Positions 16,518 through 25,291 of a DNA stretch of 64,000 nt are shown piece after piece. The translations under genes and the position numbers were made by a program. Origin of the DNA: an uncultured Oxalicibacterium sp. (GTDB lineage Bacteria > Pseudomonadota > Gammaproteobacteria > Burkholderiales > Burkholderiaceae_D); assembly GCF_913776015.1 (NCBI RefSeq), contig NZ_CAJYMD010000041.1:62001-126000 (forward strand). Direction: 5' to 3'. Every line of letters starts with the position of its first letter. The first letter of the stretch is position 1. The notes under the pieces are model-generated. The model saw nothing but the letters and a program-made list of their open reading frames with translations, was not told the origin of the DNA and did no database searches.

Positions 16518-19500
16518 CACTACTCAATCCACCCGCGGTATCCGTAATCAGCACAACTTTTTTGCCGGAAGGCAGCGTGATTGTACGAATGCCGGCGACC
16601 AACGCATTGCCTACCAGTTTCACACCAGCGGCCCCCTCTATCGCATTTGCCAGAGCCTTACCATTATTGACATCAACAGAGTATAGATATGCATAACCAC
16701 CGACATTGCATGCATTGGCTGAAGGCACGTTCGTCGCGAATGTCAAAATGCTCGAATCCAGCGACATTTGTATATTGAGACGCTCTCCCGGTGACAAATT
16801 GGAGGGATTGAAATCAAAATACCAACCGTTGTCGGTACTCCAGTCCAGCGTATCTCCTGTAATTTTGCGAATCGTTCGGCCATCCAATGCACCACCAGTG
16901 GTCCCTGCTACCTCGGTGAACGTGCGCGACTTGAGCGTACCGTCACGCACATTCAAGGTCGTACTGCTCAAGTTATCCTTCAAACCATACAGAGATTGTT
17001 GTTTCGTATCCGAGAGATCACTATCACCAAGATATTTCCCAGAGCCGACAAGCACCAAGGGATAGGTCGTTCCCGCTGAAGTGACAGAGGCCAGCTCAAG
17101 GCGAGTGGTGATTGGTTGCCGATTCGGCGTTGAGGCGCCATCCTGCAATGTCGCCATGAGATAAGCTTTCTTCTCCGTCCCGTAATTAAGATCAAAATCA
17201 AACCGCCATACATTTCCCAGCAAATCGCCAGCGTACGCGCGCTTGGCAATGGGGCGCTCCGGATCCTCCACCCATGCATTCAGATAAGCCAGACCGCTCG
17301 GCGAACTGGGCGTGCCGGCCGGCGTGGTGCCAGTGGTGTACGTTGGAATGTCATCAAGAAGATCGCCGGTCGCCGCATCAAGAACAAACAAGTGACCGTT
17401 ACCGTCGCCGGTACTGCCACAACCATTGTTCGAATAATTGTTGTACCCCGATGCAATCAGCACGATCCAACGACCGTTTTTGTTTTTGGTCACAATCGGT
17501 TTGCCGAAGCTGTAACCGAGATTGGCATTGGTAAATTCCCAGAGTCCTTTAGGCGCCGAAGGATTCGTTACATCCAGCGCATAGTAACCACACCCGCCCT
17601 TATTGAGTCCGCCCACCAGAATCGTCTTCCAACTATCCGTGTTAGCACATAAGCCAGCATCCGCTGTAGCGAGCGAGGTACAAATATCGGCGAGGGTCGG
17701 CGAACCATCTACGTAATAACGGTGATTGTCACCATACGCGCTATTGGCCAGTTGCCACATATTCGACATGACGAGGCGTGGCACATAGGCCCACCGCTCC
17801 TGACCTTCCGTACCATCTGTTCCGCTTGCCGCACCCGCTTTGAAGGCATGCAACATGCCATCGTTGCCCGCTGTATAAACCGTTGCTAAACGCCCAGCGG
17901 AATTCGTTTTGAATGTTCCGTATGTCAAATCGTATTTGTCGTAAGGAAAGGGAGCCTTCTTCACGTAGACGGGTTCCGAGTTGACGATATCGCCGAGCAC
18001 GTGCTCACGACCACGGTACAGACGGTTTGCGACTGTTGCGTTCGATGTCTCGTCCTCGTAGGTGGCATTGCCACGCAAATAGTTGACTAGGTTGGAACCC
18101 GAATTCATCGTTGCCTTCTGGGCGTCGCTAAAACCGCTATTTGTCGCACATTGCGCAATCAATGGTGTCTTGTTGCAAAGATTATTGAAGTTGGCCTGCA
18201 ATCCATCTGTCGTCAGGTTTGCATAAGTGAAATCTTTTAGCTTGGTCAATTCCCCGCTACTGAAATACTTAATTGAACGTCCCTCGCCAGACGTAGCTTC
18301 CGCAACCTGAGCATCGAGTCGCTCTTTCGCTGACCAGAGCACACCACCCGTCTTGCTACCGGTATTGGGATCAATGGCATAGGCTTGCAGATCGCCATCC
18401 CACTTCAACGTGCGATATAAGGCGACATAGGCGAAATTATCGCCAGCAACTGGTTGCTGACTCGACGTTGCAGCCGCCGCCGAAGAGCCAGTTTGGGCCT
18501 GAACACTTGCAAGCGCAGACTGCAAACCTGCTCGCAGTGTGTTCGCGTTCGATGCGCTGTAATACGTACCGCGTCCATTCACCGCGGTATGCCACAGATC
18601 ATCAATCTTTCTTATGTCGTTATCGTTGCTTGCGCTGACGGCCGGCCAATTTGCCGTCCCGTTTTTTATATTGAAATAAGTCGTCTGCCCAGGCACTTCC
18701 GCAGCTGTTTCATAATCGCTTTGGTATTGCACCGTTCCGCTCACGCCCAACCCCACTGTAAAAGTGGTGAGATGCTGCTTGGGATTCTGATCTCGACCGC
18801 TACCTCGCACATTATTGTCACAAAGATTGGTATAGCTGGTTGAACCGATTGTGTTACTGCAATTGCTTAGCTCCGCAGTTCTAAGATCTGTTTGATAGAA
18901 GTAATAACTTACATCTGCCAATGTATTGGATTGCCCCAGGTTGTCTGTATAAGGCAATGGCGCACCCGTGGTGCTTGCAACATAACCGGAAAATGCGCTC
19001 GCAGAATACGTTTTGACAGTGCCACTGAGTCCATTCACAACTAGAGGTGTAGACCTCAGTTCTGGCTGACTAGTAGGGGCCGTTACGGTAATGCGGCGAT
19101 TAGAAGACGTAGCGGAAAATCCATTCTGATTGATCAGTGCTGCTACCCTGCTTGCCACAGAAGAACTGCTAGTAGTTGGGGAGCTTGCACTTGCCATCAA
19201 ATTCAGTCCGCCGACTGTGATCTGAGCGATTGCACCATTCCGGTTGTCGTTGCTGACATCGATAGTGGCTTTGGCTGGCACAGCAGCCGTCCCAGCCGCA
19301 TCTGTATTACCCACATTCGAAGAGCCATTGACTTGCTTCGGACCATAATTATCGCCCTCACCCGCCGATGTCCAAAAGCCGTCGGTCGACAGAATTGCAA
19401 AATTCTGCTGACAGGAATATTGAACCGGATCCCAGCCACTGATCTGACCCGCATACATCCTGCCAACCCTTGAGACAGCGCCCCTCAATGGCGTTCCGCC

Positions 19501-20718
19501 ATTTGCTCTGCCAGCATAAAGCTTGCTATACCAGTCGAAACGTTGTGTCCCGCTGGTCGTTCCGCTGAAATCCGCAATCTTAAAATCGTTGTTGCGAGTC
19601 CCTACTCCCACGTCAATGCTATTGATGAAAAATAACCCGACGCGATATTTGCTTTCATCCAGGTCTTTGAATGCCTCACCAACCGCAGCCTTTAAAATCA
19701 TGCCGCGTTTACGATAGTAGCTATACCAATTCGCATAGTTTGTTTTGGCAGCTTCAACTTGCGTTGCAGTCCGTATGCCTGTGGCGGGATCTGCAGGTCC
19801 TGCGATTTGGTTGGGATCTACAACGATGTTGTATTCAGAATCATCGTCGCATGTGTTTGAGGTCGTCGACGTTTTATGCGTCGAATAATAATATTTGCTG
19901 GGGCTAGTGGCACATTCCGATGGCCCGGAACTCGCGAATGCAGAAGCCGCAAAATTCATACTGCCATTTTTGCTGATCACGGGTGTCGCAGTGACCGTAC
20001 TTGAAGGTGCTGTGATGGTGACCACTGCCCCGCTTGCCGTGGCGGAGTAGCCATTTGCAGTAATCGCGTTAGCCAGCCGACTGGCAACTGTATTTACATT
20101 GTTATTGGCAGAAGTCGCCCCCGAGGTAATCGTTACGCCACCCACCTGAACGTTATTCACACTAGTGTTACCAGTCCCAGAAACGGTGATGGTTGCTCTC
20201 GCAAGAGGAGGCGTAACACATGCCACTGCGCCAGTTGTGAGATTGGTCAACGTGCCCAGATTTTGGGCCGTATTGCTGGACGAACTTCCAGCCAACGTAT
20301 AACCACCAGAGCCAAAGTAGCCATCTTTAAGGGCTGCAGAAAAATTGGCATTGGGATAACGGGTCACGCCATCGGAATACACAGCCCCACCAATTTTGAA
20401 AGGAGGCTTGTACGTAAAAGTAGGATCGTAAAATAGCGTGTTGTACTTGCTCCACCCGAAACATCGATTTCCCCGATTTCCAATTCTGCTCGTGTTGTCT
20501 TCCTCACTATCATTTGGCATGTCGTCAAAATTCATGGAGCCGGAATCATCAACAATGAATGCAATATTGGGCTTGACCGTGTTATTGCTGCTCAAGCCAT
20601 TTGCCAACGGCGCATTGGCAATATCGGTCACGGCTGAACCGGCAACGAGAGGAACCAGCATCAAACATACGCAGGCAACGCGACGCAATGATTTTGTTGG
20701 TGAGATCAGGACGGTCAT
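16444..20718 (-). CDS. pilY1: Type IV pilus tip-associated adhesin PilY1
   Basis: 1424 residues, somewhat longer than typical PilY1. A signal peptide (about 1-28) leads to NIAFIVDDSGSMNFDD, the MIDAS start of a von Willebrand A-like domain (D57, S59, S61). Two related inserts of about 90 residues lie at about 174-264 and 483-578. The C-terminal PilC beta-propeller spans about 905-1250: HVLGDIVNSEPVYV, TVYTAGNDGMLHAFKAG, AYAGDLLGNVWRFD. The protein ends with the common RTSWREI tail. PilY1 primes pilus assembly with the minor pilins and acts in adhesion and surface sensing. The calcium loop that usually precedes YAGD is replaced by a segment without the Asp pattern. It lies 12 bases after pilX. 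Confidence 0.93.
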   Translation of the reverse strand: MTVLISPTKSLRRVACVCLMLVPLVAGSAVTDIANAPLANGLSSNNTVKPNIAFIVDDSGSMNFDDMPNDSEEDNTSRIGNRGNRCFGWSKYNTLFYDPTFTYKPPFKIGGAVYSDGVTRYPNANFSAALKDGYFGSGGYTLAGSSSSNTAQNLGTLTNLTTGAVACVTPPLARATITVSGTGNTSVNNVQVGGVTITSGATSANNNVNTVASRLANAITANGYSATASGAVVTITAPSSTVTATPVISKNGSMNFAASAFASSGPSECATSPSKYYYSTHKTSTTSNTCDDDSEYNIVVDPNQIAGPADPATGIRTATQVEAAKTNYANWYSYYRKRGMILKAAVGEAFKDLDESKYRVGLFFINSIDVGVGTRNNDFKIADFSGTTSGTQRFDWYSKLYAGRANGGTPLRGAVSRVGRMYAGQISGWDPVQYSCQQNFAILSTDGFWTSAGEGDNYGPKQVNGSSNVGNTDAAGTAAVPAKATIDVSNDNRNGAIAQITVGGLNLMASASSPTTSSSSVASRVAALINQNGFSATSSNRRITVTAPTSQPELRSTPLVVNGLSGTVKTYSASAFSGYVASTTGAPLPYTDNLGQSNTLADVSYYFYQTDLRTAELSNCSNTIGSTSYTNLCDNNVRGSGRDQNPKQHLTTFTVGLGVSGTVQYQSDYETAAEVPGQTTYFNIKNGTANWPAVSASNDNDIRKIDDLWHTAVNGRGTYYSASNANTLRAGLQSALASVQAQTGSSAAAATSSQQPVAGDNFAYVALYRTLKWDGDLQAYAIDPNTGSKTGGVLWSAKERLDAQVAEATSGEGRSIKYFSSGELTKLKDFTYANLTTDGLQANFNNLCNKTPLIAQCATNSGFSDAQKATMNSGSNLVNYLRGNATYEDETSNATVANRLYRGREHVLGDIVNSEPVYVKKAPFPYDKYDLTYGTFKTNSAGRLATVYTAGNDGMLHAFKAGAASGTDGTEGQERWAYVPRLVMSNMWQLANSAYGDNHRYYVDGSPTLADICTSLATADAGLCANTDSWKTILVGGLNKGGCGYYALDVTNPSAPKGLWEFTNANLGYSFGKPIVTKNKNGRWIVLIASGYNNYSNNGCGSTGDGNGHLFVLDAATGDLLDDIPTYTTGTTPAGTPSSPSGLAYLNAWVEDPERPIAKRAYAGDLLGNVWRFDFDLNYGTEKKAYLMATLQDGASTPNRQPITTRLELASVTSAGTTYPLVLVGSGKYLGDSDLSDTKQQSLYGLKDNLSSTTLNVRDGTLKSRTFTEVAGTTGGALDGRTIRKITGDTLDWSTDNGWYFDFNPSNLSPGERLNIQMSLDSSILTFATNVPSANACNVGGYAYLYSVDVNNGKALANAIEGAAGVKLVGNALVAGIRTITLPSGKKVVLITDTAGGLSSDALPSSGDGIVGTARRTSWREIID
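18985..19272 (-). repeat. Second copy of a duplicated module inside pilY1
   Basis: Encodes residues about 483-578. Shared features with the first copy: ATIDVS/ATITVS start, an ITVGG/VQVGG strand, VASRVAALINQNGFSATS matching VASRLANAITANGYSATA, ITVTAP matching VTITAP, and a closing SASAFSG matching AASAFAS. The two copies are diverged, so this is an old duplication and not a recent tandem repeat. Confidence 0.8.
19927..20199 (-). repeat. First copy of a duplicated module inside pilY1
   Basis: Encodes residues about 174-264, placed in the N-terminal part between the metal-ion site and the rest of the A-domain. It is Thr/Ser/Asn/Val-rich and predicted all-beta apart from one Ala-rich helix (VASRLANAITANGYSAT). 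Confidence 0.8.
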
Positions 20719-20730
20719 GATAGTGGCCGA

Positions 20731-21405
20731 TTAAAGGGGATAGAAATGCACGTAGGTTTCGGTAAAGCTGACGGCATTGCGCGGACCTACCGAACGCACG
20801 ATGATACGGTAGTAGGGCAACGCGGATTTTGCCGAGACGCCAGCGCTCGCATAATCGAGACTGCCTTTGCTGGTACTTTGTGAACTCAAGGCCACCGGTT
20901 TGGCGCATCCATTTCCTGATGCATTGACACTCCCCGTCGTCTTGCACATACGCGTAATCAGATAGCGAGTCTTGTAACCATCAGACTCATTTTCCTCAGA
21001 AGGGCGTTTGCAAGAAGCATAAGTTCCCGCTGTCGCATAAGCGCAGGAATCGCCATTCCAATCAATCAGAACACGCGTGCTCGACGTCGATTTTCCTGTG
21101 ACGTCGAGAGTACTGAGATTGGTCGCGTAATAGCCTGCACTTTCACTATCGAGAGTGAGATCAGTCGCGTTACGAATCCAGAGAATTGCTCGTTCGGCAG
21201 AGGCATCTGTCGAAATCGTCGTGCTTTGCCTGAAGGCCAGATTACCCGCCACCAGAGAACTGGTATCGACCATGCGAATCATGCCGATCGCGCCGACTGC
21301 CATGACGACCAATGCAAGCATGACGACGATTAACGACACACCACGTTGCCGAAACAGCGTGGGAAAGGATGTATTGAGATGTTGTGCCATGGCTGCCCTC
21401 TTCAT
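20731..21405 (-). CDS. pilX: Type IV pilus minor pilin PilX
   Basis: 224 residues. The prepilin leader ends in RQRG before VSLIVVMLALVVMAVGAIGM, the hydrophobic helix of PilX_N proteins. Residue 5 of the mature form is Val rather than Glu, which is usual for PilX/GspK-like subunits placed at the pilus tip. The ATG at 21405 overlaps the pilW TGA (ATGA); an in-frame upstream start would run deep into pilW and is not favoured. PilX forms the priming complex with PilV, PilW, FimT/FimU, PilE and PilY1. Confidence 0.9.
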   Translation of the reverse strand: MKRAAMAQHLNTSFPTLFRQRGVSLIVVMLALVVMAVGAIGMIRMVDTSSLVAGNLAFRQSTTISTDASAERAILWIRNATDLTLDSESAGYYATNLSTLDVTGKSTSSTRVLIDWNGDSCAYATAGTYASCKRPSEENESDGYKTRYLITRMCKTTGSVNASGNGCAKPVALSSQSTSKGSLDYASAGVSAKSALPYYRIIVRSVGPRNAVSFTETYVHFYPL

Positions 21406-22511
21406 TGCTGCCAGATCACGTTGCGTAATGGAATCGTCGTTTCCATGACGGTATAGCGATAATGCTGCCAATCGGGATTGGCGTTGTTGATATTTACATC
21501 GATCTTGACACCATCGCCGCCAGGATCAGGGCGCCAGCACAATGCGGCGGGATGTGGCGTCGTGCTTGCACAAGTAGAGGCATCCGCTGCACCATCGAGC
21601 GTGACGATTGCCGACTCTCTTTGCGTGCTGCGTGCAACGACTGCTACACGAATCACACGAATCTGCTGCCAGATTGTCGGGCTGGCCGGTGCATCAGCAG
21701 TCCATCGATCGACAACGCCGTCTGCATTGGTATCCATGCCATACACCGCCTGCAATTGCACAATATTGGATTGCAAGTCTTGCGTAACCGATTGATTTGC
21801 CACCCAGTCGTATGTCACAACTTGCAGATGATTGGACGAATTGATGCTGTAGGTTTGATCTGAGAGGGATCCGACATTGATGAGATAGTCACCAACCACA
21901 TACCCCGTCGCTGGCATGATGGATGTGCTGGGATTCCACGCATTGCTTGTTTCATGCCACACCATATTGGTTGCGGCACCGGATGGTGGTTGCGTTACGG
22001 CCAACAAGGTACACCAGCGTGATGGTGTAGCCGTTGTATCAAGCGCTGCCGTCGCAGCAATCACCAGATCACCGGCCTGCATGCCGACATCAGAATCAAC
22101 ATAAAAATTGCTGGCCGCTTGCGCATGATCGGCAGCGACGCGCGTCGGCAACGCTATTCCACTTTTGTTCCCGGCAAGGAATTGAATGGTATCCGGGACA
22201 CCGCTTGCGCCATCTGCAATCTGCACTGGCAACAAGCTGAAATTGCGACTCGTGCCACCACGAATCGCTCGCACCTGGCAACCGAGTATCGATCGTACGC
22301 TGCCTATGATGTAACCTGCATTCTTGCCGTCGCGCTCGATACTATACAAACCTAGAGCGGCATTGATGGTGGAATCTGCCCCGGCCGTTGCCGATTGTCG
22401 CTGTGCCGCTGAAGAGGCCATCATTTGCGTGACAGCAAGTAGCGTCACCATACCAATCACGATGGCAATCATGATTTCGACAAGAGAAAATCCGTAAGCA
22501 CGTTTCATCAT
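21402..22511 (-). CDS. pilW: Type IV pilus minor pilin PilW
   Basis: 369 residues. A short leader and type III cleavage site (RAYG before FSLVEIMIAIVIGMVTLL) with Glu at mature position 5. The long C-terminal domain with SLSDQTYSINSSNHLQ and a DTNADGVVD segment is PilW-like; that segment also looks like a short Ca-binding loop. Two consecutive ATGs start it. It overlaps pilX by four bases and follows pilV by six, so the minor pilins are translated as a coupled series. Confidence 0.92.
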   Translation of the reverse strand: MMKRAYGFSLVEIMIAIVIGMVTLLAVTQMMASSAAQRQSATAGADSTINAALGLYSIERDGKNAGYIIGSVRSILGCQVRAIRGGTSRNFSLLPVQIADGASGVPDTIQFLAGNKSGIALPTRVAADHAQAASNFYVDSDVGMQAGDLVIAATAALDTTATPSRWCTLLAVTQPPSGAATNMVWHETSNAWNPSTSIMPATGYVVGDYLINVGSLSDQTYSINSSNHLQVVTYDWVANQSVTQDLQSNIVQLQAVYGMDTNADGVVDRWTADAPASPTIWQQIRVIRVAVVARSTQRESAIVTLDGAADASTCASTTPHPAALCWRPDPGGDGVKIDVNINNANPDWQHYRYTVMETTIPLRNVIWQQ

Positions 22512-22517
22512 GATTGC

Positions 22518-22946
22518 CTACGGATTGATATTGGTGGAGACCTGTAGCGCGCTGGGAGCTTCCCCGGGCATAGCCCAGTTCAAGGTGATATCGATTGTGC
22601 TGCCAGCCAACTCGACAGTGGCTCTCCCACTGGGCAAGGCGTGCTGCACTTTTGCCACCCACTGGGTACAGTTGGCATAACTCGTATCACTGCATGCGGC
22701 ATCAGTAACAACATACTTCGCAAGATTTGGCGTATCTGCCCACATACGCCCGATCAACTCGTTCGCAAGAAACGATGCTTCGCCCCGCAACTTGGCCTGC
22801 GTGACATTCTTATTCATCGTGGCATTCAACCCAACCAAGGCCAAAATGCCAAGCATGAATAACAAGACGGCAACCAGCACTTCGATCATGGCAAAACCAT
22901 GACCATACTTGTGTGGTCGCTGCTCCGATATTTTTGGCGTCTTCAT
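22518..22946 (-). CDS. pilV: Type IV pilus minor pilin PilV
   Basis: 142 residues. An 18-residue basic leader precedes HG and FAMIEVLVAVLLFMLGIL, a class III signal with Glu at +5; the following segment GLNATMNKNVTQAKLRGEA and FLANELIGRMWAD matches PilV. The ATG at 22946 sits two bases after the fimT stop. It is part of the priming minor-pilin complex. Confidence 0.9.
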   Translation of the reverse strand: MKTPKISEQRPHKYGHGFAMIEVLVAVLLFMLGILALVGLNATMNKNVTQAKLRGEASFLANELIGRMWADTPNLAKYVVTDAACSDTSYANCTQWVAKVQHALPSGRATVELAGSTIDITLNWAMPGEAPSALQVSTNINP

Positions 22947-22948
22947 TA

Positions 22949-23563
22949 TTAGCACCCCGCCACGCCAGTCTTGGCGGGATCGCACAAACGCACACCTCCG
23001 CCATTATCAATACGGACATCCAAGGCGCGTGTCGTTGCGGCTTGCGTTGTCGATGAAATCGCAACCCGTGCCATGCGCGTTGTCCCACCTGTGCAATTTG
23101 TCAGCACCCGACCAAATCCATTAAAGGTGACGCAACTGGCCGCCACTGCTGGCGCGTCACTATTGACGGCCGCAACCGTGACACCTTGCGTATCGGATAT
23201 GGGTGGCCCAGTCTGAATTAAACGAGGGCTCACCGTGTCCGACGGCGTACTGCCACACGCCTCCGTTGGATTGTCGAAACTGACGACCCAAGTATTCCCC
23301 GAACTGCTGCGTGCACACGTTGCCCCTAAACCATCGACAAGCCAGAACGAAATGTTTTCGTTACGGCGTAATGCTTCGCTCTTTGCAAGCATCAAGCCCG
23401 CTTGAATGTTTTCGGCGACGGAACGAATTTTTGCGTTAGCAACGAACGTCTGGAAACTTGGAGCTGCGACCCCTAACAAGACTGCCATGATGGCAACCAC
23501 AACCATCATTTCAACGAGTGTAAAACCTCGCTGCAAACGAATGATGAATCGGAACTTCAACAC
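22949..23563 (-). CDS. fimT: Minor pilin FimT/FimU (GspH-like)
   Basis: 204 residues with GTG start. The leader ends LQRG before FTLVEMMVVVAIMAVLLGVA; the GspH-like domain follows (IRSVAENIQAGLMLAKSEALRRN is the conserved helix). The start is decided by AAAGGGGGCGA immediately before GTG 23563; this overlaps the pilE stop by seven bases. FimT/FimU-type pilins belong to the tip complex and in some naturally competent species bind DNA; nothing here settles that. Confidence 0.88.
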   Translation of the reverse strand: MLKFRFIIRLQRGFTLVEMMVVVAIMAVLLGVAAPSFQTFVANAKIRSVAENIQAGLMLAKSEALRRNENISFWLVDGLGATCARSSSGNTWVVSFDNPTEACGSTPSDTVSPRLIQTGPPISDTQGVTVAAVNSDAPAVAASCVTFNGFGRVLTNCTGGTTRMARVAISSTTQAATTRALDVRIDNGGGVRLCDPAKTGVAGC

Positions 23564-24033
23564 TCGCCCCCTTTGATCAACCAACAAGACTTCGCGGCAG
23601 TCGTTCCTTTGAAAAGAGTCGTTCCTTTGACATTATTGTTATTCAACGTATAAGTATGTCCAGTGGCATTCCCGGATGAACCGGTTGCTGTCAGCAGATA
23701 GGCTTGGTTACCTCCCCCGGCGAGCGCACACGTAACGGTAAAATGCGGGCTCTCGGTGCCGAAGACGATGCGATTTGCGGTACCGTCGTGCCCGCACGGC
23801 GATGCCTGCCCCGCGGTTCCATAGCTACGATTGCTTTGGTAGAACTGTTCAAGGGCAACACGCGCCTGAGACAGCGCCGAAAAGCCCTCATTTAACGCAC
23901 TACGCCTGACGTAATCGGAGTAACTAGGGATAACTACGGCGGCTAGGATGCCGACAATCGCCACCACAATCATGACTTCCACCAAGGTGAAGCCCAGATC
24001 TGTGCGGCGCTTATATGAGAAAGAAAAAGACAT
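23557..24033 (-). CDS. pilE: PilE-type pilin, first gene of the minor-pilin operon
   Basis: 158 residues. The leader ends DLG before FTLVEVMIVVAIVGILAAVV, with PSYSDYVRRSALNEGFSALS following, the PilE minor pilin pattern. Two Cys in the C-terminal part (AAKSCWLIKGGEC) plus an earlier pair (SPCGHDG, FTVTCALAGG) could form disulphides. It is probably a minor rather than the major pilin because it heads the fimT-pilV-pilW-pilX-pilY1 operon. No strong ribosome-binding site is visible before the ATG. Confidence 0.88.
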   Translation of the reverse strand: MSFSFSYKRRTDLGFTLVEVMIVVAIVGILAAVVIPSYSDYVRRSALNEGFSALSQARVALEQFYQSNRSYGTAGQASPCGHDGTANRIVFGTESPHFTVTCALAGGGNQAYLLTATGSSGNATGHTYTLNNNNVKGTTLFKGTTAAKSCWLIKGGEC

Positions 24034-24163
24034 AATGGGAGTAATAGCTTGGCTGCAATTACTCTATGGCAATGCCATTACAATGCCATCTCCCATCCGA
24101 TGAACGGCATTTTTGCGCCACCGAACGGTAGCAAGATACGCCACATTTCACCAACACGCCGTT

Positions 24164-25255
24164 ATGCAAAACGAGATTCTCTCTACCACGCATCGCCATC
24201 TAGCCCGCTTCACGCTGAATCGCCCGGACGCCATGAATTCCCTCTCACTAGGCATGGTACGTACGCTCGCTGAAAAATTACATGAATGGCAAAGCGATGA
24301 AACCATTCATGCCGTCGTCATTGACTCAAGTACGCCCAAGGCTTTTTGCGCAGGAGGCGACATTCATTTTTTCCATGATGTCGCCACTGCCGGCGTTACG
24401 GGTGGTAGTGCCTTGCTCGAAGATTTTTTCACTGAGGAATACGCGCTCAACCACCTGATTCATCACTACCCGAAACCTTATATCGCGCTACTCGATGGCA
24501 TCGTGATGGGCGGCGGCATGGGCATTTCGCAAAGTAGTGCAGCAAATCGTATTCGCATCGTGACGGAACGCACGCGCATGGCGATGCCGGAAGTAAAAAT
24601 TGGATTGTTTCCCGATGTGGGAGGAGGCTATTTCCTGTCACGCTTACCTGGAAAACTTGGTACCTATCTCGGGCTGACGGGCGAGATCATCGGCGCAGCG
24701 GAAGCGCTCTATGCCGACCTTGCGGATGTTTTCGTGCCACGCAAGGCTTTGCCTGATTTGTTGACTATGCTCGAAAACGTTAGCGTTGGTAATTATCGCG
24801 ATGCGATCAACAATTTTGCTGCGCCATTCAAGGCACAGTTACGACCTGATGAAAGTTTGCTGGCCAAACATCGCGACGCGATCGACCGCCACTTTGCATA
24901 CGGCACTGTGCCTGCGATTGTTGCGTCGCTGGCGGAAGACGAGAGTGATTTCGCGAAGAAGACGCTGAACAATCTGCACCAGCGTTCGCCGCTGCTCGTG
25001 CACGTCGCACTGGAGCAGATACGTCGCTCGGCAAACATGGCACTGGCTGATTGCCTGCGCATGGAGCGCACGATGGTGCGGCGCTGTTTTGAACATGGGG
25101 AAGTCATTGAAGGGATTCGTGCACTCGCCATCGACAAGGATCAACAGCCGAAGTGGAATCCTTCTTCATTCGAAAAAGTCACGTCCGAAATGGTCGAACA
25201 CTTCTTTGAACCGGCATGGCCGCGAAGTGCACATCCGCTGCGCGAATTGCGCTGA
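24164..25255 (+). CDS. Enoyl-CoA hydratase/isomerase family, 3-hydroxyisobutyryl-CoA hydrolase-like
   Basis: 363 residues, the length of the HIBYL-CoA hydrolase branch rather than of simple hydratases (about 260). Motifs: AFCAGGDIHFFHD (CoA-binding/oxyanion), ALLDGIVMGGGMGISQSS, and AMPEVKIGLFPDVGGGYFLS with the catalytic Glu and Asp of the hydrolase subfamily. The likely role is valine catabolism, cleaving 3-hydroxyisobutyryl-CoA, though other acyl-CoA substrates are possible. ATG 24164 (MQNEILSTT) is chosen over longer in-frame starts because it begins right before the conserved fold. It is monocistronic, convergent with the dGTPase gene, with no clear terminator in the short gap. Confidence 0.82.
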   Translation: MQNEILSTTHRHLARFTLNRPDAMNSLSLGMVRTLAEKLHEWQSDETIHAVVIDSSTPKAFCAGGDIHFFHDVATAGVTGGSALLEDFFTEEYALNHLIHHYPKPYIALLDGIVMGGGMGISQSSAANRIRIVTERTRMAMPEVKIGLFPDVGGGYFLSRLPGKLGTYLGLTGEIIGAAEALYADLADVFVPRKALPDLLTMLENVSVGNYRDAINNFAAPFKAQLRPDESLLAKHRDAIDRHFAYGTVPAIVASLAEDESDFAKKTLNNLHQRSPLLVHVALEQIRRSANMALADCLRMERTMVRRCFEHGEVIEGIRALAIDKDQQPKWNPSSFEKVTSEMVEHFFEPAWPRSAHPLRELR

Positions 25256-25291
25256 CAACATCCGATCTACTCCTGCAAACCCATTGCGGGC

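Noticed and set aside
25256-25291. Terminator between the CoA hydrolase and dgt genes
   Set aside because: Only a weak CCC/GGG hairpin without a T-run.
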